Assembly: GCA_041584015.1 (NCBI GenBank)
Contig: JBFHES010000100.1
Coordinates: 1-14,721 of the forward strand
Source of the DNA: JBFHES01 sp041584015
GTDB taxonomy: Bacteria > Bacteroidota > Bacteroidia > Bacteroidales > M50B96
DNA: 14,721 nucleotides
Direction: 5' to 3'
The position numbers and the translations under genes are program-made. The notes below the pieces were generated by a model that saw nothing but the letters and a program-made list of their open reading frames with translations, was not told the origin of the DNA and did not search any database. Position 1 is the stretch's first letter. Each line of letters starts with the position of its first letter. Below, one piece after another: positions 7,275 through 14,524 of this stretch.

Positions 7275-8954
7275 CTAAAACTCATATTTAATACCAGCAT
7301 TAAGACCAAACAGACCTATTTTTGAATTAAGCTGATAGTTATCGTCATATAGTGATGAAAGATTTTTTCGGTAATATGGGTCAATAATAATTTGATAATG
7401 CTTGTTAATGCGATAGGCAATTCCGATTCCAATTTGCCAGTTTAAGGCTATATCTGCAAATGGAACTTCAGCGTCGTCAAGATTCATCATCCATAGTTCA
7501 TCCGCTTCGTTAAATGTGAGAGACTTGCCTTTGGCATTCAATCTGAAACCTAAAACTCCTCCAGCTTTTGCACTAATGGTTAAACCATTGTTCTTTACAA
7601 TGTCATAGCCAAACATCAGCGGAATAGATACATATGAGTAGCTGTTGGTGTATTCTGTTTTTAGATTTTTAATTAATGTCGAGTCGAATAATTGAATTGT
7701 TGAATCGTTTATAACTGGCGTTTCAATATAGGTTTGAGTTTCTGGATCGTAAACCGGAATATAGGCAACAGTATCATGGAAGGTAAAGGTGCCGCTTGGC
7801 TGATAAATCCAGAATTCATTAATCAAATCGCTATTTGCGGCAGCAAAAGAAAATGTTTCGTTAATCTGATTGTACTCAAAGCCAGATGCAATGTTTAGCT
7901 TATTTATTTGATAACCAACCATGGCGCCAACTGTATAACCCAGAATTGGTGAAGAAGCTGCATTTAAGGTGTTTTGCATAATTGCATTTTCCGAAGTGTA
8001 ATTTAGCGATGACGATTGTGTTCCAATGTAGGTGTTGAAGTTCCAGTTTGATTTTGGATTTTTAGTATCAGGATTCTCTTTGATTATCGTCTCATATACC
8101 GGAATGGTGTCATAAACACGTATGGTATCGTACACTGTTTCGTTAAGCGGATGAATCTCCGGTGATTCTGTCGTATTGTTGATTGATTGATTCTCCTGTC
8201 TTGCAAGCTCCTTTGTGTTTAGAGCATTTGCTGATTGCTTTTTATCAAGAGTTGTTTTGTTTGTTGCTTGTATGTTTGTTCCCTGGTGTTCAGTAGAGTT
8301 AAGACTGCTGTTTGTTTTAATAGCTTCTGAGTCTATTGATTTCGAAGCAAGGTCTTGTTGTACGGATTGATTATCCTCCTCTGTATTTGATGAAGTTCTT
8401 GCAGCCGTTGTTGAAGTGTTTGATTTGGAAGAAATGGCTGCAGTTGAATTTACATTATTTGCGTTTGTGTGAGCTTTATTATTCATTGCAAGCTGATGCT
8501 GGTCAGCTGCTTTAGTGTTAGCTTTAATGTTTTTCTTCGATTGGTTCGTTTCTTTAGTATTCAGTTCTTGTTCTGAATCTTTAATATTGGTTGATGCTAA
8601 TTCATCAACATCGTCTGTGCTGGTCGTTCGGTTTTTACAAGCATTCGTTTTAATGTCCTCTTCCGGATCGAAAACATCATTGCCTAGGTCTGTATTTGAG
8701 TTCGATTGGTATATATGTTCTTTTTGTCCAAGTTCTTGAGGCTTATTGTCGTTACTGTAGATTGCATATAATGATCCGCTAAAAACCAATAATAACAGAG
8801 ATGCCCAGTAAATATTTACTGTTTGCAGGCTGAATTTCCAGAATTTCAACCACCACAACTTCTTACTTAAGGCTGCCCAGGCTGAATTTGAAGGCTTCAT
8901 CTCAAAGCTGGCAAATTCGTCCTTAAATAATTTGTTTAATTTATCTTGTTCCAT
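7275..8954 (-). CDS. Putative dual-membrane-spanning anti-sigma factor (inner-membrane helix plus outer-membrane beta-barrel domain)
   Basis: This 559-residue protein has an unusual build. About 47 cytoplasmic residues begin MEQDKLNKLFKDEF, followed by one membrane helix (about 48-66, WASLLLLVFSGSLYAIY). A roughly 200-residue low-complexity linker rich in Asn, Ser, Thr, Lys and Glu (about 67-270) leads to a short repeat, YDTIRVYDTIPVYETI (275-290). The C-terminal part (about 303-559) has alternating beta strands, glycine-rich turns and a terminal aromatic (YEF), typical of PorT-like or OmpA-like small barrels. Bacteroidota proteins with this layout sit next to ECF sigma genes; from memory, members in Bacteroides thetaiotaomicron were described as dual-membrane-spanning anti-sigma factors. 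The N-terminus would hold the sigma factor and the barrel would sense the outer membrane. It is 18 bp downstream of the sigma gene. The role is inferred from architecture and context. Confidence 0.78.
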   Translation of the reverse strand: MEQDKLNKLFKDEFASFEMKPSNSAWAALSKKLWWLKFWKFSLQTVNIYWASLLLLVFSGSLYAIYSNDNKPQELGQKEHIYQSNSNTDLGNDVFDPEEDIKTNACKNRTTSTDDVDELASTNIKDSEQELNTKETNQSKKNIKANTKAADQHQLAMNNKAHTNANNVNSTAAISSKSNTSTTAARTSSNTEEDNQSVQQDLASKSIDSEAIKTNSSLNSTEHQGTNIQATNKTTLDKKQSANALNTKELARQENQSINNTTESPEIHPLNETVYDTIRVYDTIPVYETIIKENPDTKNPKSNWNFNTYIGTQSSSLNYTSENAIMQNTLNAASSPILGYTVGAMVGYQINKLNIASGFEYNQINETFSFAAANSDLINEFWIYQPSGTFTFHDTVAYIPVYDPETQTYIETPVINDSTIQLFDSTLIKNLKTEYTNSYSYVSIPLMFGYDIVKNNGLTISAKAGGVLGFRLNAKGKSLTFNEADELWMMNLDDAEVPFADIALNWQIGIGIAYRINKHYQIIIDPYYRKNLSSLYDDNYQLNSKIGLFGLNAGIKYEF

Positions 8955-8972
8955 ATCTGGTAAGCCGAAGCT

Positions 8973-9518
8973 TTAATTTCTAATTTTTCCTATTTCTTCC
9001 AGTTTTTCCTGAATCAACTTTCTTGCCCTAGAGAATTGCGATTTTGATGTGCTAATATCGATTTCCAGCATTTCTGCTATTTCTCTGTGTTTAAAACCTT
9101 CAATGGCGAATAAGTTGAAAATAGTTCGGTAGCCAATTGGCAGCGATTTAATAACTTTCAACAATTCGTCATGCGTAAATTCTGCCTCTTCTACATCAAA
9201 ATCACTTAGTTTAGATTCTTGTATCTCAGTAATATCCTGGTTGAAATCGTGTTTTTTATTTTTTCTTATATAAGAAATTGAGGTGTTTACGGCAATTCGT
9301 TTCAACCATCCTTCGAACGACCCTTTACCCTCGTATTGTTTTAAATTATTAAATATCTTAACAAAAGCTTCTTGTAATACATCTTCAGCAGTTTGTCGAT
9401 CATGCATATATCGGTAACAAATACCCAAAAGAACCGATGAGTATCTTTCGTAAAGCTTTTTTTGTGCCTTTCTGTCATTTCTGATGCATTTATGAATTAA
9501 TTGCTCTACCGATTGCAT
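8973..9518 (-). CDS. RNA polymerase ECF-type sigma-70 factor
   Basis: This 181-residue protein has the usual ECF size. The sigma-2 region (about 24-88) carries the core-binding and -10 recognition stretch ERYSSVLLGICYRYM, AEDVLQEAFVKIF and FEGWLKRIAVNTSISYIRK. An acidic linker (about 94-118) leads to the sigma-4 region (about 120-172) with SLPIGYRTIFNLFAIEG and a helix-turn-helix, HREIAEMLEIDISTSKSQFSRARKLI. There is no additional C-terminal domain, which fits control by the membrane protein encoded immediately downstream. It should direct RNA polymerase to a small envelope-related regulon, probably including its own operon. An ECF-like promoter (TGCAACC-N17-GTC) lies just upstream. It is transcribed divergently from thyA. 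Confidence 0.95.
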   Translation of the reverse strand: MQSVEQLIHKCIRNDRKAQKKLYERYSSVLLGICYRYMHDRQTAEDVLQEAFVKIFNNLKQYEGKGSFEGWLKRIAVNTSISYIRKNKKHDFNQDITEIQESKLSDFDVEEAEFTHDELLKVIKSLPIGYRTIFNLFAIEGFKHREIAEMLEIDISTSKSQFSRARKLIQEKLEEIGKIRN

Positions 9519-9536
9519 GCCTGTTTTGTCTCTTAC

Positions 9537-9564
9537 TGACTTCTATTTGAAATTAATGGTTGCA
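9537..9564 (-). promoter_or_regulatory. Putative ECF-sigma promoter of the sigma / anti-sigma operon
   Basis: On the minus strand TGCAACC (9564-9558) is followed after 17 bases by GTCA (9540-9537). This matches the general ECF pattern of an AAC-containing -35 and a GTC-containing -10 about 16-17 bp apart. Transcription would begin about 10 bases ahead of the start codon. No housekeeping TAnnTTTG box is seen in this stretch. Autoregulation by the encoded sigma factor is the natural reading but is unproven. Confidence 0.5.
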
Positions 9565-9760
9565 TAGGATTTGAAAAAAAAACGTCTTTATGATATTTTT
9601 AAGAATCATGCCCATTTTGTCATTTGCAGATAATTGATTGAGCTCTAAAAATAGAATAATTTTTGGGAAAGATAAAGGACATCTATTCTGATGCGCAATA
9701 AATGTTAATTACTTGGGAAACTTAATGTGAAATGAATTCCACGAAATGGTTTCAATGTTA

Positions 9761-9768
9761 TATTTTTG
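9761..9768 (+). promoter_or_regulatory. Putative -7 promoter box of thyA-folA
   Basis: TATTTTTG matches the Bacteroidota TAnnTTTG box exactly. A weak -33 (TTCC, 20 bp upstream) is all that can be seen. Transcription would start near 9774-9776, leaving a roughly 17-base leader that contains the AGGAGG ribosome site. Confidence 0.45.
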
Positions 9769-9781
9769 GAGTGAAATTTAC

Positions 9782-9787
9782 AGGAGG
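9782..9787 (+). promoter_or_regulatory. Strong Shine-Dalgarno sequence deciding the thyA start
   Basis: AGGAGG sits four bases ahead of the ATG at 9792. Such a complete Shine-Dalgarno is uncommon in Bacteroidota, whose genes mostly initiate without one. With the ThyA family N-terminus (MQQYLHLLDHVL) beginning at the same codon, it argues against the in-frame ATG at 9732. Confidence 0.75.
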
Positions 9788-9791
9788 ATTT

Positions 9792-10586
9792 ATGCAGCAG
9801 TACTTACATTTATTAGATCATGTTTTAACTAATGGAGTAGAGAAGCGCGATCGTACAGGCACAGGAACCATTAGCGTTTTTGGTCATCAAATGCGTTTTA
9901 ATTTACAAGATGGCTTTCCGCTGCTTACAACAAAAAAGCTACACATTCGGTCGATACTGCATGAATTACTGTGGTTCTTATCTGGCGATACGAACATTAA
10001 ATATCTTACTGAAAATAAGGTGAGGATTTGGAATGAGTGGGCCGATGCTGATGGTGATTTAGGGCCTATTTATGGCTATCAGTGGCGATCATGGCCATCA
10101 GCAAATGGTAAGCACATCGATCAAATTAGTCAGGTAATTAAATCGATTAAAGAAAACCCGGACTCCCGAAGGCATCTGGTTAATGCATGGAATGTTGGTG
10201 AATTAGATAATATGGCCCTTCCGCCATGTCATATATTGTTTCAGTTTTATGTGGCAGATGGAAAATTGTCTTGTCAGCTTTATCAACGCAGTGCTGATAT
10301 ATTTCTAGGAGTACCATTTAATATTGCCTCCTATGCATTCTTATTATATATGATGGCACAAGTTACCGGCCTTGAACCGGGAGAGTTTATTCATACCTTA
10401 GGCGATGCACATATTTATTTAAATCACATCGATCAGGTTAAACTGCAACTTACGCGAGAACCAATGAAGCTCCCAAAACTTGAAATGAATAAATCGGTAA
10501 ACAATATATTCGATTTTAAATTCGAAGATTTTACAATAACAGATTACGAATCACATCCGCATATTAAAGGCGAAATATCAGTATAG
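9792..10586 (+). CDS. thyA: Thymidylate synthase
   Basis: ThyA methylates dUMP to dTMP with methylenetetrahydrofolate, releasing dihydrofolate. From the ATG at 9792 the protein is 264 residues, the same length as E. coli ThyA and collinear with it. Arg21 lies in DRTGTGT, the nucleophile Cys146 in ALPPCH, and the phosphate- and uracil-binding residues in SRRH, CQLYQRSADIFLG and PFNIASYA; HIYLNH is near the end of the active-site region. The upstream in-frame ATG at 9732 would add 20 residues with no counterpart in the family and lies upstream of the likely transcription start, so it is not used here. The gene is followed after one base by folA, pairing dihydrofolate production with its recycling. 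Confidence 0.98.
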   Translation: MQQYLHLLDHVLTNGVEKRDRTGTGTISVFGHQMRFNLQDGFPLLTTKKLHIRSILHELLWFLSGDTNIKYLTENKVRIWNEWADADGDLGPIYGYQWRSWPSANGKHIDQISQVIKSIKENPDSRRHLVNAWNVGELDNMALPPCHILFQFYVADGKLSCQLYQRSADIFLGVPFNIASYAFLLYMMAQVTGLEPGEFIHTLGDAHIYLNHIDQVKLQLTREPMKLPKLEMNKSVNNIFDFKFEDFTITDYESHPHIKGEISV

Positions 10587-10587
10587 A

Positions 10588-11079
10588 ATGAAGGATATAT
10601 CTATAATAGTAGCCATTGCTGAAAATAATGCAATTGGTTTAAATAATGATTTACTGTGGCACATTTCTGATGATCTTAAACGATTTAAGAAATTAACCAC
10701 CGGTAATGTAATTATTATGGGAAAGCGCACCTATGAATCTTTACCTAAAGGAGCTTTGCCTAATCGTGTGAATATGGTTATCACAGATAATAAGGATGAA
10801 CGCATTGAAGGTTGTGTTATGGCTTATTCTCTTGATGAAGCTATTGCTTTAATGGATGAAATGAAAGAGAATTTTATTATCGGTGGGGGAATGGTATATA
10901 AGCAGTTTTTACCAATTGCCAATAAACTGTATCTTACTACCGTGCATAAAGAATTCGAAGCAGATACTTTTTTTCCTGCAATTAATAGAGAAGAATGGAA
11001 AGTTCAGGAAGAAGAATTTGTAGCTGCAAATGATAAGAATGACTTTGACCACACTTATGAGGTTTTAGTAAGAAAGTAA
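10588..11079 (+). CDS. folA: Dihydrofolate reductase
   Basis: This 163-residue protein reduces dihydrofolate to tetrahydrofolate with NADPH, closing the cycle opened by ThyA. Family features are IVAIAENNAIGLNNDLLWHI (7-26) with the Trp24 region, the catalytic acid at Asp29 (in SDDLKRF), VIIMGKRTYESLP for the cofactor site, and IGGGMVYKQFLP as the NADPH diphosphate loop. Length is normal and no key residue is missing. The ATG is one base after the thyA stop, so translation is probably coupled and the two are one operon. No terminator follows folA, so some transcripts may run into the tRNA-Leu gene. Confidence 0.97.
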   Translation: MKDISIIVAIAENNAIGLNNDLLWHISDDLKRFKKLTTGNVIIMGKRTYESLPKGALPNRVNMVITDNKDERIEGCVMAYSLDEAIALMDEMKENFIIGGGMVYKQFLPIANKLYLTTVHKEFEADTFFPAINREEWKVQEEEFVAANDKNDFDHTYEVLVRK

Positions 11080-11091
11080 TTGATATTATTT

Positions 11092-11122
11092 TTTGTTGAA
11101 TCAGAACTAATATCTATTTTTG
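11092..11122 (+). promoter_or_regulatory. Housekeeping promoter of the tRNA-Leu transcript
   Basis: TTTG (11092-11095), a spacer of exactly 19 bases and TATTTTTG (11115-11122) give a complete match to the Bacteroidota primary-sigma consensus TTTG-N19-TAnnTTTG. It is the best promoter in the window. Transcription should start near 11128, about 107 bases ahead of the tRNA. Confidence 0.8.
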
Positions 11123-11127
11123 CAGCC

Positions 11128-11235
11128 TGCTAAAAAGCCTAGGTGGCGGTCTCGAAGTATGACAGCCGCCTCGGAAAGAAAGGAGTTGAGTAATCAATCT
11201 CTTGAAAGAGTTCTTAAAGACTGAAAAAATATAAT
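11128..11235 (+). other. Long transcribed leader of tRNA-Leu with hairpins
   Basis: Between the predicted transcription start and the tRNA lie about 107 bases, long for a 5' tRNA leader. Visible structure is GGCGG (11145-11149) pairing with CCGCC (11166-11170), and the small hairpin CTCT-TGAA-AGAG (11199-11210). The stretch is more GC-rich in its first half than other intergenic DNA here. It matches no RNA family that I recognise. Confidence 0.4.
11159..11224 (+). CDS. Possible 21-codon leader ORF ahead of tRNA-Leu
   Basis: An ATG at 11159 opens a 21-residue frame (MTAASERKELSNQSLERVLKD) closed by TGA at 11222, wholly inside the leader of the tRNA-Leu(CAA) transcript. It holds three leucine codons, one of them TTG, the codon read by this tRNA. 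There is no good ribosome binding site and a frame of this size occurs easily by chance. I do not recognise the peptide. Confidence 0.12.
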   Translation: MTAASERKELSNQSLERVLKD

Positions 11236-11319
11236 GCCCAGATGGCGGAATTGGTAGACGCGCTGGTCTCAAACACCAGTGTCAGCAATGACGTGCCGGT
11301 TCGATCCCGGCTCTGGGTA
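11236..11319 (+). tRNA. tRNA-Leu (anticodon CAA)
   Basis: The 84-base sequence folds as a class II tRNA. The acceptor GCCCAGA pairs with TCTGGGT (one G-U at the end), with discriminator A. The D arm has GGCGGAATTGGTAGACGC. The anticodon stem CTGGT/ACCAG has loop CTCAAAC, giving anticodon CAA (reads UUG). A long variable arm is centred on TGTCAGCAATGACGT, and the T stem GCCGG/CCGGC has loop TTCGATC. CCA is not encoded. Confidence 0.97.
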
Positions 11320-11327
11320 CTTACAAT

Positions 11328-11354
11328 AAAAGCCTCTGAAATTCAGAGGCTTTT
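11328..11354. terminator. Bidirectional terminator between tRNA-Leu and the FG-GAP protein gene
   Basis: AAAAGCCTCTGAA and TTCAGAGGCTTTT are perfect complements with almost no loop, so 11-12 pairs would form in practice. On the plus strand it is followed by TTTTGTTGTTTTT, nine bases after the tRNA. On the minus strand the stem ends in CTTTTATT, 24 bases after the stop of the large convergent gene. It therefore serves both. Confidence 0.9.
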
Positions 11355-11377
11355 GTTGTTTTTGTTAATAAGTATTA

Positions 11378-14332
11378 TTAGTCGATCTTAATAAAAACTT
11401 TCCTAATTAATAATCCCTTTCGTGCAATTGTCAAGATGTATGTAGCCTGAGCAAGTTGCTTGATGTCTATAGATTTTGTCTGATTAATTTCATCCAATAG
11501 ACAATTGCCGTACAGATCGTGTAATTTAATCAAATCTCCATTTTGTGTTCCTTCAATATTAATTATTTGATTGCCTGGATTTGGATAGATTATTATTTCA
11601 AAATCTTGAATCTCATTAATCCCTAACGAATTGTAAACAAAAATTGAAGTGGAATCCTGATTTGAGCATCCGGTAATTGTATCAGTAAAAGTGTAGGTTA
11701 TCCAAAATTCTCCAATTCCCGAAATGATTGGATCAAATTCAGATCCGACTACTCCATTTCCTGAATAGCTTCCTCCTTGAGGAATACCAATTGGCAGGCT
11801 TATAAGTCCAGAATCAATACATGCTGAATCAGGATAAAATGGATTAATAGTTACAGTTGGTAGAGGTATCACTGATAATGGTAATTCAACAATACTATCA
11901 CATCCTTGAATGGATTGTAAACTATCATAATATGAGCCGGACACAGTTAATATCTGACCATTGAAATTATAAAAATCACCTTCACATATTTCAGCAGTAT
12001 CTAAAACAAAATAGCTAGGATAGTTTTCGAGAACAACAATATTTATACTATCGCCCCCTTGACCATTCTGTAATGTATCATAATATGGGCCGGGCTGAAC
12101 GTGCCAGTCTCCAAATATGAGCCCACTATCACCTGAGCACAGATAAATTGTGTCAAGTATATTGTAAAGAGAATTTTCCAACCATTTAACCGAATTAATA
12201 TAACTTCTAAGTCCTAAAACAATATCGTCATCTCCATCATTGTCTAGGTCAGCTATCTCCAAATCTTGAATTCTTCCATCGTTATAAAGAAGATTCTCAG
12301 CTTGATTAAATGTTGATCCTCCTAAGTTCTCAAGCCAGACTAAATTCCCGGGGGAGAAATTTTGGTTTAATAGCCCGGCAATAATGTCCATATCACCATC
12401 CATATCAATGTCAGAAGCAGCAATAGTTGTGCTTAAATCATTAATATATGAAAGGAAAATAGGAGATGAAAAATTACCTGAACCTAAATTTTCATACCAG
12501 CCAATTTCGGGATCAGTATTGAACGGAGGAGGAAATACAGTATATATAATATCGTAATCTCCATCACTGTCCAAATCAACAATCTGTAAATCATTAGCGC
12601 CTTTGAATTGGTTTAAGTACTGAACCGGGGCAAAAATTCCGTTGCCTTGATTCAATCCCAGACCCAGATACATAGCATTTCCAAAAATGATATCAACAAG
12701 AGTATCATTGTTTACATCCTGAAGATCAAAAGAACTTAACGTTGAAAGGTAATATAAGTTTTGAACCGGAGAATAATTTCCATTTCCTAAATTCTTTGAC
12801 CATACAATCCAATTATTAATACAAGATATAATGTCAATTAAGCTATCTCCGTCAATATCAGCAGATTTAACAATTATTGATTGTCCTGTATTCGATGATT
12901 GTATAGATTGAACATCAAACAGACTACTGTCACCTGAGTTATAAAAAATATAAATACTATCTGTCCATCCTCCTGCTAGAATATCCGTTAATCCATCACC
13001 ATTAAGGTCATTCGCATTAACTGAAACTGCACCTTCAATATCATTAGATATGATTTTCTGCAGACTAAATTGTTTATTGTCAACATTTTGGTACCATGAA
13101 ATTTTATTATCGACTTTTGAAGCCGCAAGAATATCTAAAAGACCATCATTATTCACATCATGGGTATATACATCCATCACTTGCAAGCACGCATATTCAA
13201 TCGTTTGCTCCTGCTCAAAAACATTTGTCCCTCGGTTAAAAAAACTTATAATGTTTGATGATTGTTCAGAGCTAACTATAAAGTCAACATCTCCATCTTG
13301 ATCAACATCACCTGTACTGATTCCATAGGGACCATCAATCGAGTCACTAACCAAATTAATTGATCCAAATAATCCATTTCCAAGATTCTCTTGCCATAAT
13401 AGTGAATCCATAAACCAATTAGTCATAACAATATCCAAGTCATTATCACTATCAATATCTAAGAAATCAAAATACTTTGGATTCATCACATTTGAATTAA
13501 TGATATTCTCCGATGAAAAGTTTCCGTTACCAAAATTTTGATACCAGGTATATTTGTATGAGTTGCTAGAAATAATGTCTGGTAGACTGTCATTATTTAT
13601 ATCTGCAGTTTTAACAGAAAAAGTCCAATTAGTGATTGAACTATCTACAATTTGTTGTGTGCCAAAGACACCTCCTCCAAGATTTTCGTGCCAAGCAATC
13701 TTACTATGAATCCAAGCAGAAGAAGCAAATACGATATCAAAATCGCCATCTTGATCTAGATCTTCAGCATAGATTGATGTAGTTTCATTAAATGCTGTAT
13801 CGGAGATAATTTGTTGGCTGCCCCATATTCCATTTCCATGGTTTTTAAACCATGAAAGTGATCCATCAACGTTGGAACCTGAAACAATATCAATAAGTGT
13901 ATCATTATCTAAATTCGCCGCATAAATACAGCTAAATTGATCAAAGTTTACACTTGTTGAAATTAATTGGGATGTATTAAAATTTCCATTCCCGAGGTTT
14001 TGATACCAGGAGAGCCTATGTGACTCTCCTGTAATAATATCAATAAGTCCATCATTGTTTATATCAGCAACATCTGCAAATAGTATGAAATCTTTAGGAT
14101 TTGTGCAGGCAATTACCGTATCATACAAACCATTTCCATTATTTCTGTGCCAGGCTACCATATGATCCGTTTGTGAATACACTACTATATCAAGGTCAGA
14201 ATCAAAATCTACATCAATTAATTTTAACGCCCTGGGAGCTGCCCCATAAGTGATATTATGAGGCACAAATGAATTTTGCGAATAGCCTGATAACGAAAGA
14301 ATTAAGAGATACAATGAAAGGAGGTATTTCAT
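11378..14332 (-). CDS. Secreted 14-repeat FG-GAP/VCBS protein with T9SS C-terminal sorting domain
   Basis: This 984-residue protein has a signal peptide (about 1-19, MKYLLSLYLLILSLSGYSQ). From about residue 37 to 722 it is made of 14 units of about 49 residues. Each holds a calcium-loop-like core such as DINNDGLIDII or DLDQDGDFDIV, and most end in a W-x-(K/E/Q)-N-x-G-N-G-x-F-like turn. FG-GAP/VCBS repeats form propeller blades, so 14 units would make two seven-bladed propellers. Then come two short related segments starting C-x-GD (about 725-780 and 782-840) with YYDTLQ / YYDSLQ and G(G/C)DSI, and an Ig-like stretch. The tail from about 910 (IIIYPNPGNQ) to the end is a T9SS sorting domain. 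The protein should be surface-attached or released; ligand binding is inferred and no enzyme motif is seen. It is a single-gene unit ending at a strong terminator. Confidence 0.87.
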   Translation of the reverse strand: MKYLLSLYLLILSLSGYSQNSFVPHNITYGAAPRALKLIDVDFDSDLDIVVYSQTDHMVAWHRNNGNGLYDTVIACTNPKDFILFADVADINNDGLIDIITGESHRLSWYQNLGNGNFNTSQLISTSVNFDQFSCIYAANLDNDTLIDIVSGSNVDGSLSWFKNHGNGIWGSQQIISDTAFNETTSIYAEDLDQDGDFDIVFASSAWIHSKIAWHENLGGGVFGTQQIVDSSITNWTFSVKTADINNDSLPDIISSNSYKYTWYQNFGNGNFSSENIINSNVMNPKYFDFLDIDSDNDLDIVMTNWFMDSLLWQENLGNGLFGSINLVSDSIDGPYGISTGDVDQDGDVDFIVSSEQSSNIISFFNRGTNVFEQEQTIEYACLQVMDVYTHDVNNDGLLDILAASKVDNKISWYQNVDNKQFSLQKIISNDIEGAVSVNANDLNGDGLTDILAGGWTDSIYIFYNSGDSSLFDVQSIQSSNTGQSIIVKSADIDGDSLIDIISCINNWIVWSKNLGNGNYSPVQNLYYLSTLSSFDLQDVNNDTLVDIIFGNAMYLGLGLNQGNGIFAPVQYLNQFKGANDLQIVDLDSDGDYDIIYTVFPPPFNTDPEIGWYENLGSGNFSSPIFLSYINDLSTTIAASDIDMDGDMDIIAGLLNQNFSPGNLVWLENLGGSTFNQAENLLYNDGRIQDLEIADLDNDGDDDIVLGLRSYINSVKWLENSLYNILDTIYLCSGDSGLIFGDWHVQPGPYYDTLQNGQGGDSINIVVLENYPSYFVLDTAEICEGDFYNFNGQILTVSGSYYDSLQSIQGCDSIVELPLSVIPLPTVTINPFYPDSACIDSGLISLPIGIPQGGSYSGNGVVGSEFDPIISGIGEFWITYTFTDTITGCSNQDSTSIFVYNSLGINEIQDFEIIIYPNPGNQIINIEGTQNGDLIKLHDLYGNCLLDEINQTKSIDIKQLAQATYILTIARKGLLIRKVFIKID

Positions 14333-14524
14333 GATGTTGTTTCAGAGTTAATTATTATTTAGCGCTAGCGTTTAATAAAACTTACAGGATTTTTAAAATA
14401 CGACACAATCTTTTTTTTATGCTTTGCAACATGTTTCGTTTCTTGTAAAGAAATGGAAAGAAAACTAGCTGAATTTCTGCTTAATAGCCTGATAATAAAT
14501 TAAATGTTCATGAAGACAAGTTTT

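Noticed and set aside
8515..8739. Plus-strand frame opposite the linker of the anti-sigma protein
   Set aside because: It is the complement of low-complexity Asn/Ser/Thr/Glu codons, which produces long open frames by composition alone.
9732..9791. In-frame 20-codon extension ahead of thyA
   Set aside because: It has no counterpart in ThyA proteins and lacks a ribosome site, while the internal ATG has AGGAGG and the conserved N-terminus.
13050..13301. Plus-strand 83-codon frame opposite the FG-GAP protein gene
   Set aside because: It has no recognisable domain and lies inside an intact repeat-protein gene.
14439..14453. TTTCTT-GTA-AAGAAA inverted repeat
   Set aside because: It is a short AT-rich stem with a three-base loop and no adjoining T tract or second copy; insufficient to call an operator or terminator.
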